Below are positions 8,345 to 16,924 of a stretch of DNA of 39,422 nt, piece after piece (within the stretch, counting starts at the first letter, position 1; the number at the start of each line of letters is the position of its first letter). This DNA is from Eubacteriaceae bacterium. GTDB taxonomy: Bacteria > Bacillota > Clostridia > Lachnospirales > Lachnospiraceae. The stretch lies in NCBI GenBank assembly GCA_902362875.1, contig CABIYF010000028.1, positions 1-39,422 of the forward strand, given 5' to 3'. A program made the translations under genes and the position numbers. A model generated the notes under the pieces. That model had not been told where the DNA came from and did no database searches. It worked only from the letters and a program-made list of their open reading frames with translations.

Positions 8345-9682
8345 ATGCCATGGAAGATTCATAAAAAAAGACGTTTAACATCATTTCAGGTAATCATATT
8401 AGGATTTGCAGGAGTGATCCTTTTTGGAGCATTGATCCTGATGCTACCAATTTCATCGGCTCAAGGAATCATAACACCATTTCATAAAGCATTATTTACG
8501 TCAACTTCTGCAGTATGTGTGACAGGGCTTGCAGTCGTGGATACTGGAAGTTACTGGTCTGCTTTTGGACAGACAGTGATCATGATCCTGATACAGATCG
8601 GAGGTCTGGGAGTTATAACAACAGCAACAGCCGTATTTATATTATCAGGAAGAAAAATATCGATCATGCAGCGAAGTACGATGCAAAATGCGATCTCTGC
8701 ACCGAAAGTAGGGGGCATCGTTCGATTGATGAGTTTTATTTTAAAAGGAACTTTATTGATCGAATTGATCGGTGCGTTATTCATGATGCCTGTTTTCTGT
8801 CATGATTTTGGATTACGGGGAATCTGGATGGCGATCTTTCATTCTGTATCAGCCTTTTGTAATGCAGGATTTGATCTTTTTGGAACAAAAGGGCATCCAT
8901 TTGTATCATTGACATCATATGCGATAAATCCAGTGATCAATATTGTGATCATGTTACTGATCATCATTGGTGGAATTGGATTTTTTACATGGGAAGACAT
9001 TTATCTTCATAAATTTCGGTTCAAACATTACCATATGCAGAGCAAGATCATTCTAACCACAACATTATGTTTGATCTTGTTACCAGCTGTTTTCTTTTTC
9101 TTTCAAGATTATGGAAATCTATCAGGAACTCACCGGCTGCTTGCATCATTGTTTCAAGCTGTGACACCGAGAACCGCCGGATTTAATACGACAGATCTTT
9201 CGGTGATGACAGGAGCATCAAAGGCAATAATGATCTTATTGATGTTGATCGGAGGTTCACCAAGTTCTACAGCAGGAGGTATGAAAACAACAACATTTGT
9301 TCTTTTACTTTTAAATGTACTGGCTACCTTTCAAAGTCGTGATGATGTGACAGCATTTGGAAGAAGAATCGATGTTGGTGTGATAAAAAATGCAGCAACG
9401 ATCGCAATGATGTATTTTATCTTATTTTTTGCAGGCGGAATGACGATCAGTGTGTATGAAGGAATGCCGCTTTCAAGCTGTCTGTTTGAAGCAGCATCTG
9501 CAGTTGGAACAGTAGGTTTGACATTAGGAATTACACCAAAACTTCATATTCTGTCACAGATCATTTTGATCATACTGATGTATTTGGGACGTGTTGGCGG
9601 TTTGACGCTGATCTATGCAGTATTTTCAGATAAAAATAAACGAAAAGCAAAACTACCACTGGATAAGATCATAGTGGGATAA
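8345..9682 (+). CDS. Potassium uptake channel subunit, KtrB/TrkH family
   Basis: This is the membrane-embedded ion-conducting subunit of a Trk/Ktr potassium uptake system, gated by the cytoplasmic protein encoded next. The 445-residue protein has the four M1-P-M2 repeats of the superfamily, with selectivity-filter segments recognisable as SAVCVTGLAVVDTG, SAFCNAGFDLF, TPRTAGFNTTD and SAVGTVGLTLG. The length and the basic N-terminus (MPWKIHKKRR) fit KtrB better than the longer TrkH. A GAGGT site precedes the ATG. The gene heads an operon with ktrA, a small membrane peptide gene and a KdpDE-like two-component pair. Confidence 0.88.
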   Translation: MPWKIHKKRRLTSFQVIILGFAGVILFGALILMLPISSAQGIITPFHKALFTSTSAVCVTGLAVVDTGSYWSAFGQTVIMILIQIGGLGVITTATAVFILSGRKISIMQRSTMQNAISAPKVGGIVRLMSFILKGTLLIELIGALFMMPVFCHDFGLRGIWMAIFHSVSAFCNAGFDLFGTKGHPFVSLTSYAINPVINIVIMLLIIIGGIGFFTWEDIYLHKFRFKHYHMQSKIILTTTLCLILLPAVFFFFQDYGNLSGTHRLLASLFQAVTPRTAGFNTTDLSVMTGASKAIMILLMLIGGSPSSTAGGMKTTTFVLLLLNVLATFQSRDDVTAFGRRIDVGVIKNAATIAMMYFILFFAGGMTISVYEGMPLSSCLFEAASAVGTVGLTLGITPKLHILSQIILIILMYLGRVGGLTLIYAVFSDKNKRKAKLPLDKIIVG

Positions 9683-9701
9683 AAGAAAGAGGGAATTGAT
9701 G

Positions 9702-10349
9702 ATGAAAAATATTTTATTGATCGGACTTGGACGTTTTGGAAAACATATAGCGATACAGTCAAGTCAGCTTGGACATGAGATCATGGCAGTTGATCTGGAT
9801 GAGGAAAGAGTGAATGATGCACTTCCATATGTTACGAATGCACAGATCGGGGATAGTACGAATGAGGAATTCTTAAAATCCCTGGGGATTGAAAATTATG
9901 ATATTTGTTTTGTTACGATCGGTGGAAATTTTCAAAATTCGTTGGAAACCACCTGTCTGTTAAAAGAACTTGGAGGCAAAATGGTTATTTCCAGAGCCGA
10001 ACGAGATGTACAGGAAAAGTTTCTTTTACGAAATGGAGCCGACAAGGTAGTTTATCCAGAAAAAATGGTGGCAAAATGGGCAACGATCCGTTATACCGAT
10101 GATCATATTCTTGATTATATGGAAGTCGATGCCTCACATGCGATTTTTGAGGTAGAAGTTCCAAAGGAATGGATTGGAAAGACAGTGGGAAAACTTGATA
10201 TTAGAAGAAGATATGATATTAACATCATGGCAGTAAAAGATGATGGAAAAGTAAGTATGGCGATATCTGCGGATACTTGTTTTAAGGAAGATGTTACATT
10301 ATTGGTATTAGGAGAATATAAAGCGATCAAAAAGTGTTTTTGTATCTGA
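9702..10349 (+). CDS. Potassium uptake regulatory subunit, KtrA/TrkA (RCK domains)
   Basis: This cytoplasmic gating ring subunit binds nucleotide through its N-terminal RCK domain and ligands such as c-di-AMP through the C-terminal one, opening or closing KtrB. Visible features are the Rossmann motif GLGRFGKHIA (residues 8-17), the acidic end of beta-2 (MAVDLDEE), and a C-terminal RCK_C domain from about residue 135. AGAGGG lies eight bases before the ATG at 9702; the ATG at 9699 is also possible. It begins 19 bases after the channel gene and is surely co-transcribed. Confidence 0.88.
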   Translation: MKNILLIGLGRFGKHIAIQSSQLGHEIMAVDLDEERVNDALPYVTNAQIGDSTNEEFLKSLGIENYDICFVTIGGNFQNSLETTCLLKELGGKMVISRAERDVQEKFLLRNGADKVVYPEKMVAKWATIRYTDDHILDYMEVDASHAIFEVEVPKEWIGKTVGKLDIRRRYDINIMAVKDDGKVSMAISADTCFKEDVTLLVLGEYKAIKKCFCI

Positions 10350-10374
10350 TGTCATGAAAAAGAGGTGAGAGTTT

Positions 10375-10509
10375 ATGTCAGATTTCATTTTAGCATTGGC
10401 GGTAATACTGATGTTTGCATTTGTGTTATTCTTTTTGAAAAAAGTAAATTATTTTCTTGGAGAAAATCGGAAAGTAATTGACAGGGAGCAAGATGATGAC
10501 GATGATTGA
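10375..10509 (+). CDS. Small single-pass membrane peptide in the potassium operon
   Basis: A 44-codon frame starts at ATG 10375 behind AGAGGTGAG. It encodes a hydrophobic helix (about residues 4-21), a positively charged KK, and a strongly acidic tail ending in five aspartates. It lies between ktrA and the KdpD-like kinase with tight spacing, so it probably belongs to the operon. I do not recognise a family. By position it resembles small accessory peptides such as KdpF, which stabilise potassium transporters, but that is inference. Confidence 0.55.
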   Translation: MSDFILALAVILMFAFVLFFLKKVNYFLGENRKVIDREQDDDDD

Positions 10510-10537
10510 TGTGTTTATGGATTATTATTGACGATCG

Positions 10538-10546
10538 TGATATAAT
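10538..10546 (+). promoter_or_regulatory. Extended -10 promoter before the KdpD-like kinase
   Basis: TGATATAAT combines a perfect -10 hexamer with the TGN extension. It lies 27 bases before the kinase ATG, so kinase and regulator could be made independently of the ktr genes. Confidence 0.45.
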
Positions 10547-10572
10547 GCATCCGATAAGGAAAGGGGGTCAAG

Positions 10573-12549
10573 ATGAGCACAGGAGAATTTGTAGAGCTGA
10601 ACAAAGAAAACGAACACATTCTTGTTTGTCTTTCTTCTTCACCATCGAATGAAAAGATCATACGTACAGCAGCAAAAATGGCAAGAGATATGCGGGCACG
10701 TTTTACGGCATTGTATGTACAGACAGGAAAAAGAGAAAGAGAATCGGACAAAAGAAGACTGGAAGCTCATGTACAATTTGCAAAAGAATCTGGTGCGGAA
10801 ATCGTAATGACACATGGGGAAAATGTTCCGGTACAGATCGCGGAATATGCACATTTATCAAATGTCACAAAAATCGTGATCGGACAAAGCAGTGCAAAGA
10901 GAAATCACTTTTTCAGCAAACAGACATTAACAGAGAAGTTGATCGAGGCTGTTCCTGATATTGATATCCACATTATTCCAGATGCGACGAACTTAGATAA
11001 TTATCGAAAACCGCATGGAGCGGTTTATGTAGGAAAGCCTACGATGAAAGACAGTTTATTGACATTATTTATATTTGCAGTTTGTACGTTGATCGGTCTA
11101 TTCATCCAGAAACTTCAATTTACAGATACAAACATCGTTACAATTTATATTTTGGGAGTTTTATTAACGTCAATCCTTACAGATGGATATTTATACAGCA
11201 TTGGAGGTTCTGTCTTAAGTGTATTTTTGTTCTGCTTTTTCCTTACGGAACCAAGAATGTCATTTCAGACGTATGCAGTCGGATATCCGGTAACTTTTGT
11301 GATCATGTTAATATCTTCTGTCATTACTGGAACACTTGCAGCAAAATTAAAAACACATGCAAGGCTTTCAGCACAATCTGCATTTCGTACACAGATTTTA
11401 TTTGACACAAACCGGTTACTTCAAAAAGCAAAAAATGATACGGATATTTTAAGTATTACATGTACACAGCTTATCAAATTATTAGACCGCAGTATTGTAG
11501 CATATGTTGTGGAAAACGATGAATTGTCAGCACCACATATATTTTCGGATAAAAAGAAAGAACGGACAAAAGATTTATTGACAAGCAGAGAGCAGGAAAT
11601 CGCAAAATGGGTGTATGAAAACAAGCAGCGTGCTGGAGCAACAACCGAAAGTTTTAAAGATGCACAGTGTCTATACATTGCCATTTGCATTGAGGATAAT
11701 GTGTATGGTGTGATTGCAATACCAATTGACGAATATACATTAGATTCTTTTGAATATAGTATCCTTCTTTCTGTGATCAATGAATGTGCACTTGCCATGG
11801 AAAATAAAAAGAATATCATGGAGAAAGAAAGAATCGCTGTTCTTGCCAAAAATGAACAGTTAAGAGCAGATCTGCTTCGTGCGATCTCACATGATCTAAG
11901 GACACCACTTTGTTCCATTTCTGGGAATGCAGACATGCTGTTAAATAGTGGAGAACGTCTTGATGATATAACAAAACATCAGATTTATACAGATATTTAT
12001 GATGATTCAGAATGGCTGATCAATATTGTTGAAAATTTGTTATCGATCACAAGATTAAATGATGGAAGATTAAAACTGAAATTTACAGATCAATTATTAG
12101 ATGAGGTGATCGCAGAATCATTACGACATATCAGTAGGAAACATGAAGAGTATCAGATCATTACAGAATGCGATGAATTGATACTTGCACATATGGATGT
12201 GCGGCTGATCTTGCAAGTGTTGATCAATCTAGTCGATAATGCAATTAAATATACACCGAAAGGATCTACTATCCGCATTTGTGCCATGAAAGAAAATGGA
12301 AAAGCAAAGATTCAAGTAGAAGATAACGGCCCTGGAATCTGTGATGAAATGAAGCCACATATATTCGAAATGTTTTATACAGGGAAAAATACGATCGCAG
12401 ACAGTCATCGAAGTCTTGGTTTAGGCTTGGCACTTTGTCGTTCGATCATAGAGGTACATAACGGAAAACTGGTATTGGAAGATAATACACCACATGGCTG
12501 TATTTTTTCTTTTACATTGTCATTAAGTGAGGTAACATTAAATGAATAA
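10573..12549 (+). CDS. KdpD-like sensor histidine kinase lacking the N-terminal KdpD domain
   Basis: This membrane kinase probably senses potassium or osmotic state and phosphorylates the response regulator encoded next. Domains over 658 residues: a universal-stress-protein-like domain (about 14-130), a DUF4118 block of four membrane helices (about 158-260), a GAF-like region (about 275-410), the HisKA box with the phosphorylated His440 (AISHDLRTP), and an HATPase domain with N box LVDNAIKYT, G1 DNGPGI and G2 GLGLAL. Typical KdpD proteins are near 900 residues and begin with a KdpD domain carrying a Walker A motif; that domain is absent and the start codon has a good GGGGG site, so this looks like a natural short form. 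No kdpFABC lies nearby; the linked transporter is KtrAB. Confidence 0.85.
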   Translation: MSTGEFVELNKENEHILVCLSSSPSNEKIIRTAAKMARDMRARFTALYVQTGKRERESDKRRLEAHVQFAKESGAEIVMTHGENVPVQIAEYAHLSNVTKIVIGQSSAKRNHFFSKQTLTEKLIEAVPDIDIHIIPDATNLDNYRKPHGAVYVGKPTMKDSLLTLFIFAVCTLIGLFIQKLQFTDTNIVTIYILGVLLTSILTDGYLYSIGGSVLSVFLFCFFLTEPRMSFQTYAVGYPVTFVIMLISSVITGTLAAKLKTHARLSAQSAFRTQILFDTNRLLQKAKNDTDILSITCTQLIKLLDRSIVAYVVENDELSAPHIFSDKKKERTKDLLTSREQEIAKWVYENKQRAGATTESFKDAQCLYIAICIEDNVYGVIAIPIDEYTLDSFEYSILLSVINECALAMENKKNIMEKERIAVLAKNEQLRADLLRAISHDLRTPLCSISGNADMLLNSGERLDDITKHQIYTDIYDDSEWLINIVENLLSITRLNDGRLKLKFTDQLLDEVIAESLRHISRKHEEYQIITECDELILAHMDVRLILQVLINLVDNAIKYTPKGSTIRICAMKENGKAKIQVEDNGPGICDEMKPHIFEMFYTGKNTIADSHRSLGLGLALCRSIIEVHNGKLVLEDNTPHGCIFSFTLSLSEVTLNE

Positions 12550-13240
12550 AACATTAATTTTAGTCGTGGAGGATGACCGGCCGATCCGGAATCTGATCGT
12601 GACAACATTAAAAACACATGATTATAAATATATTACAGCAGAAAATGGAAGTTCAGCTATTTTAGAGGCATCTTCTCATAAACCAGAGATCATTTTACTG
12701 GATCTTGGATTGCCTGATATGGAAGGTGTGGATGTGATCAAAAAAGTAAGGACATGGTCTAATGTACCAATTATTGTTATCAGTGCAAGAAATGAAGATG
12801 TAGATAAAATAGAAGCACTGGATGCAGGAGCAGATGATTATATCACAAAACCATTTTCAGTTGATGAACTGCTTGCAAGGATCAGAGTTACACAGCGTCG
12901 ATTAGCACTGATCCAGTCAGGCGAGGAACAAGAACAATCAGTCTTTGTAAATGGGGAGTTAAAGATCGACTATACAGCAGGATCTACATATTTAAAAGAT
13001 AAAGAATTGCATTTAACACCAATCGAGTATAAATTATTATGTTTGCTGTCTCATAATGTTGGAAAAGTATTGACTCACACTTATATCACGCAACAGATCT
13101 GGGGCAGTTCACTGGAAAATGATGTTGCATCACTTAGAGTGTTTATGGCAACATTACGGAAGAAATTACAGCCAGATAAAGATGGCATGCAGTATATACA
13201 GACACATATAGGTATTGGATATCGGATGCTTAGGATATAG
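12542..13240 (+). CDS. KdpE-like response regulator (OmpR family)
   Basis: This DNA-binding response regulator is phosphorylated by the preceding kinase, with which it overlaps by eight bases. The 232-residue protein has a receiver domain with acidic pair DD (11-12), phospho-acceptor Asp54 in LLDLGLPDM and the conserved lysine of ITKPF, then an OmpR-type winged helix (about 130-230) with LTPIEYKLL and the recognition-helix segment VASLRVFMATLRKKL. Its likely targets are potassium transport genes, perhaps the adjacent ktr operon, since no Kdp ATPase is in view. Confidence 0.87.
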   Translation: MNKTLILVVEDDRPIRNLIVTTLKTHDYKYITAENGSSAILEASSHKPEIILLDLGLPDMEGVDVIKKVRTWSNVPIIVISARNEDVDKIEALDAGADDYITKPFSVDELLARIRVTQRRLALIQSGEEQEQSVFVNGELKIDYTAGSTYLKDKELHLTPIEYKLLCLLSHNVGKVLTHTYITQQIWGSSLENDVASLRVFMATLRKKLQPDKDGMQYIQTHIGIGYRMLRI

Positions 13241-13245
13241 TAAAT

Positions 13246-13285
13246 AAAGAGTATCTGCATCATTAAGTGATGCAGACACTCTTTT
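13246..13285 (+). terminator. Terminator of the potassium/two-component operon
   Basis: AAAGAGT-A-TCTGCATCA pairs with TGATGCAGA-C-ACTCTTT with one internal mismatch and a short loop, followed by T residues. It lies six bases after the regulator stop. Confidence 0.75.
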
Positions 13286-13376
13286 AGATTCAAATATATG
13301 GAAACACCCAAAAGAGGCAAAAAAGAGATTGATTGATTTATTACCTACTATTTAAAAATGTGTTCTGAAGGAATTT

Positions 13377-14246
13377 TTACGCACAACCTCCGCATGCAGC
13401 ACATGCAGAAGGAGTTGCAGCGCAGCCTCCCTGGGCGGTTTCTCTTAGTTCAGCCGGCAGTCGTTTGCCGACGATATACATCGCGTTTAACATTTCATCA
13501 AACGGGATCAGCTGATGAATTCCAGATAAAGAAATCTCAGCTGCAATGATCGCATTTGCAACTCCAGCAGCGTTACGGTTCTGACATGGATATTCCACAA
13601 GACCGCCGACAGGGTCACAAACAAGACCTAACATATTCATTAAAACGGTAGAGGCAGCTCCAAGACATTGCTCTGGATCACCGCCAAGCAGTTCAACTGT
13701 AGCAGAAGCAGCCATCGCAGAAGCAACACCGACTTCCGCCTGACAACCGCCCACAGCACCTGCGACCGTTGCATTTCTCATTGCAAGATATCCAATGGCA
13801 CTCGCATTAAATAGTGCCTGAATGATCTGTTCATCATCAAATTTATGAACTTCCTGAAGACCAAGTAAAAGTCCAGGAACGATTCCGGCAGAACCAGCCG
13901 TTGGTGATGCTACGATCAGTCCCATGGATGCGTTGGTCTCAAGAGTTGCCATGGCATAGATCATACTTTTCTCTAAAAGATCACCGCAGATTCCATTTCC
14001 AGAGTGATAACGGGAAGCAATTTTTTTGGCTTCGCCACCGATCAATCCGCCCATGGAACGAACAGGTTCTTTGATTGGAGTAAAAGCAGCATTTTTCATG
14101 ATTTCTAACACTCTTGCCATTGCATCATGAACTGTATCAGCTTCTTTTTCTCCTTCTATGATTTCGCGCTGTCTCATAACTTCGGAGATTGGAAGATCAT
14201 GTTTTTTACATAATTCAAGTAATTCAATTGCGTTTTTAAAATCCAT
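13377..14246 (-). CDS. sdaAA: L-serine dehydratase, iron-sulfur type, alpha subunit
   Basis: This is the catalytic subunit of the [4Fe-4S] L-serine deaminase that converts serine to pyruvate and ammonia. The 289-residue protein has the three cluster ligands Cys168 (VGGCQAEVG), Cys210 (GLVCDPVGG) and Cys221 (EYPCQNRN), with the 42- and 11-residue spacing of the family, and a C-terminal tail with four cysteines (GGCAATPSACAACGGCA), the tail that reaches into the active site in type 2 enzymes. AAAGGAG precedes the ATG. It starts 19 bases after the ORF that carries the beta-subunit sequence. Because that beta part is truncated, activity of the enzyme here is uncertain. Confidence 0.9.
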   Translation of the reverse strand: MDFKNAIELLELCKKHDLPISEVMRQREIIEGEKEADTVHDAMARVLEIMKNAAFTPIKEPVRSMGGLIGGEAKKIASRYHSGNGICGDLLEKSMIYAMATLETNASMGLIVASPTAGSAGIVPGLLLGLQEVHKFDDEQIIQALFNASAIGYLAMRNATVAGAVGGCQAEVGVASAMAASATVELLGGDPEQCLGAASTVLMNMLGLVCDPVGGLVEYPCQNRNAAGVANAIIAAEISLSGIHQLIPFDEMLNAMYIVGKRLPAELRETAQGGCAATPSACAACGGCA

Positions 14247-14265
14247 AACGTTTCAATTCTCCTTT

Positions 14266-15927
14266 CTATAGTTGAATGATCATAACATCTGAGACATTTG
14301 GACTTTTCTTGATTTCATCTGCAATATTTTCAGGAAGGCAGCCATCGGATTCAACGATCGTATAAGCTGTATTTCTTTTGGACTCCCTGAAGAGACGCAT
14401 AAATACGATATTTACATTCTGATCGCTCAGACATTTTGTGATATAAGTGACAACTCCCGGTTTATCTTTCTGAATCACGATCACAGTACTATATTCCCCG
14501 GTAAAATCAACTTCCACATCATTGATACGACAGATTCTGGCTTTTCCGCCGCCTAGGGACTCACCACGGATCGTGATCTGATCGCCATGTTCATTTGTCA
14601 TGAAGATATCCACTGTGTTTGGATGGACATCGGTTTCTGTTTCGTTCGGTACAAAAGTAAAGTCAAGCCCAAGGCCTTTTGCAATCTCAAAGGAATCACG
14701 GATCCTCATATCATCCGTACCAAATCCCATGATTCCACCGAGTAAAGCACGATCTGTTCCATGCCCATGATAGGTTTTTGCAAATGATCCATATAAGGTA
14801 AAGCGGACTTCTTTTAGAGTACCATTTAACATTTTTCTCGCAAGAAATGCGATTCTTGCAGCTCCGGCAGTTGTACCAAATACCATGTAAAGGAATGGTA
14901 GTGCAGTCATGATGGATCCACCTGGAGCACCAGGAGAAGCAACCATTGCAACACCAAGTGTCATAATAAATGGAACGACAGTTGCAAGACTGATAGGTAA
15001 CTGGTTCATCAGACAGACAGCAGTTGCACATGCTGTGATCGTGATCATAGAACCTGCCATGTGGATATTGGCACAAAGAGGTACGACAAAGTTACGGATC
15101 TGAGAACTGACTCCGTCATTCTTTGCACATTCCAGATTAACAGGAATTGTGGCAGCAGAAGACTGAGTTCCTAAAGCTGTAGTATAACCAGGAATCTGAT
15201 TTTTAATAAGAGTCAGAGGTTTTTTTTTGCTGATAGAACCAGCAACTGTAAACTGGATCGCGATACATACAAAGTGCATTAAGATGACAACTAAGAATAC
15301 TTTCCATAAGATTCCAAGGATCGCAAATGTTTTTCCTGACTTTGTCATATCTGTAAATGTACCGCAGATATACAGTGGTAATAAAGGAATGATCGTTTTG
15401 TGAAGTACTTTATCAATGATTGTTGAAAAGTCGCTCATTCCGTTATAAAGGCTGTTTCCAATCTCTTTGCCTTTCATTGTGGATAGACATAATCCTAAGA
15501 TAAATGCAAGAACAACCGCAGATAATGTATCAAACAGCGGTGTGATCGTCAGTGAAAAATAAGGTTTCAGTGATGCATCAGCAGTTGCTGAAATCTGGTC
15601 TAACGCCCCAGAAGTCATAAAATGTGGGAACAGGTTTGATGATACAAGGTAAGAAGCTGTACCAGCAAGTAAAGTAGACCCATAAGCAAGCGCAACTGTG
15701 ATCAAAAGCAGCTGTCCGGCACCTTGTGACAGATCAGCGATTCCCATGGTTACATAAGCAAGGATCATCAGCGGAATGATGAACTTTAAGTAAGTGCTGA
15801 AGAATCCAGACAGTGTAACAACAAAGCGGCAGAATCCAGTTGGAAGGAACTGTCCAAACAGGATACCGATAATGATGGCAATAATAAGTTTTGGCACCAG
15901 ACCAAGTTTAAATTTTTTCTTTTCCAT
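14266..15927 (-). CDS. Chimeric ORF: truncated DAACS symporter fused in frame to truncated serine dehydratase beta subunit (SdaAB)
   Basis: One 553-codon frame joins two proteins. Residues 1 to about 357 are a DAACS carrier: N-terminal helices from MEKKKFKLGLVPKL, hairpin 1 GTQSSAATIPVN, ANIHMAGS, and hairpin 2 GAPGGSIMTALPFLYMVFG. The expected last helix, which carries the substrate/cation site, is missing. From TTAGAARIAFLARKML (about 358) the sequence is SdaAB with a C-terminal ACT domain (VIVIQKDKPGVVTYITKCL). SdaAB normally starts with about 20 residues containing GPSSSHTAGAARI; the part up to SSSH is gone. A deletion that joined neighbouring transporter and sdaAB genes explains this. 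No clear ribosome binding site precedes the ATG, and the upstream DNA is a gene fragment. Whether the product works is doubtful. The pairing suggests the carrier imported serine. Confidence 0.8.
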   Translation of the reverse strand: MEKKKFKLGLVPKLIIAIIIGILFGQFLPTGFCRFVVTLSGFFSTYLKFIIPLMILAYVTMGIADLSQGAGQLLLITVALAYGSTLLAGTASYLVSSNLFPHFMTSGALDQISATADASLKPYFSLTITPLFDTLSAVVLAFILGLCLSTMKGKEIGNSLYNGMSDFSTIIDKVLHKTIIPLLPLYICGTFTDMTKSGKTFAILGILWKVFLVVILMHFVCIAIQFTVAGSISKKKPLTLIKNQIPGYTTALGTQSSAATIPVNLECAKNDGVSSQIRNFVVPLCANIHMAGSMITITACATAVCLMNQLPISLATVVPFIMTLGVAMVASPGAPGGSIMTALPFLYMVFGTTAGAARIAFLARKMLNGTLKEVRFTLYGSFAKTYHGHGTDRALLGGIMGFGTDDMRIRDSFEIAKGLGLDFTFVPNETETDVHPNTVDIFMTNEHGDQITIRGESLGGGKARICRINDVEVDFTGEYSTVIVIQKDKPGVVTYITKCLSDQNVNIVFMRLFRESKRNTAYTIVESDGCLPENIADEIKKSPNVSDVMIIQL

Positions 15928-15969
15928 TTTTATTTAACATGTCGCACGATATCCGAACGCCGATGAATG

Positions 15970-16258
15970 CAATCATTGGATATTCAGATGCCGGTTATGA
16001 ATGGATATGAGGCAACACAGAAGATACGAAAATTGGAAGGTTCAAAGAAAGCGAAGATACCGATCATTGCAATGACAGCGAATGCATTTGCGGAAGATCG
16101 GCAGAAGGCGCTGGAAGTTGGGATGAATGAGCATGTGGCGAAACCGATTGATATGAATAAGTTGTTGCCGGTTCTTAGCTTCTTTCTATCTCATACAACG
16201 GAAGACTATTCAAACCACTATGGGGTGTGTATGTTAAACGGTATTGGCTGATAATTTT
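15970..16258 (+). pseudogene. Fragment of a receiver domain (hybrid histidine kinase)
   Basis: The frame reads LDIQMPVMNGYEATQKIRK, then IPIIAMTANAFAEDRQKALEVGMNEHVAKPIDMNKLLPVL, the second half of a response-regulator receiver typical of the C-terminus of hybrid kinases, starting at the phospho-acceptor Asp. The first half is missing; a stop lies just upstream, and 40 bases away the divergent symporter ORF begins. After LLPVL the frame continues with unrelated residues to a stop near 16251. It is a remnant at a rearrangement boundary. Confidence 0.7.
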
Positions 16259-16399
16259 TGTATTCGCTGACGCAAGTTTAAAGAGATCCCTAAGCACCGA
16301 TTTGTAGAGATGTTTGAAAAAAATTTTATCTTAATTTCTACGAGATTTAAGAAAAATATATAGGAAATGTATGAATGAAATGCTGGTGTAATGTGATAA

Positions 16400-16924
16400 G
16401 AGAGTGATATAAAAATAAAATTAGATTCAAATGAACGCCAGCATTTACTTTTGACTGGGAAGAATGGTTCGGGAAAAACTTCGTTGTTGCTGGAGATAGA
16501 GAAATTTTTGAAAGCGATTAATGATAAGGAATTGAGCGCAGTTCTTAAGCTATATCCTCAGTTCATAAAAAAGCTGAAGAAAAAGCTTTATCTGCATCAA
16601 GTGCCGAAGAAAAATATGAGGCAGATCAAAACGTTAAACAATGGACAGGATATTTACAGAGATATAGTGATGGAGTTCAGGTAGACTTAAATCAGTATGA
16701 TGATCTGGCAGAGGGATATTTTGAGGCTGATGCTTATTCGGATGAATTAAAAAACAGCTTGAACCGTTATGAAGAACTATGTTTTAGAAATGATTTGACA
16801 GAAGATGAACGTGCCGAACGAGCGGAGATAAGAATAAAGTTTAAGAATATATCCACAGAACTTTCAGGAGTTGCCAAGGAAAGATTTGAGGATATTGAAC
16901 GGAGAAGAAAAGCCAATGATTAAA
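16400..16924 (+). pseudogene. Broken P-loop ATPase gene, Septu PtuA-like
   Basis: An N-terminally truncated frame contains LLLTGKNGSGKTSLLLEIEKFL, a Walker A motif of the SMC/ABC-like ATPases found in PtuA and related defence proteins. At an A-run near 16567-16573 the frame shifts: the continuation in another frame reads KYEADQNVKQWTGYLQ and then a charged helical stretch to FEDIERRRKAND. The total is far below the 450-600 residues of such ATPases and no Walker B or signature motif is visible, so a large internal part is lost. The end overlaps the start of the HNH gene, as in intact operons. Confidence 0.6.

Noticed and set aside
10573..12549. Truncated kdpD pseudogene
   Set aside because: The start has a proper ribosome binding site and promoter, the frame is intact to the overlap with the regulator gene, and all catalytic boxes are present.
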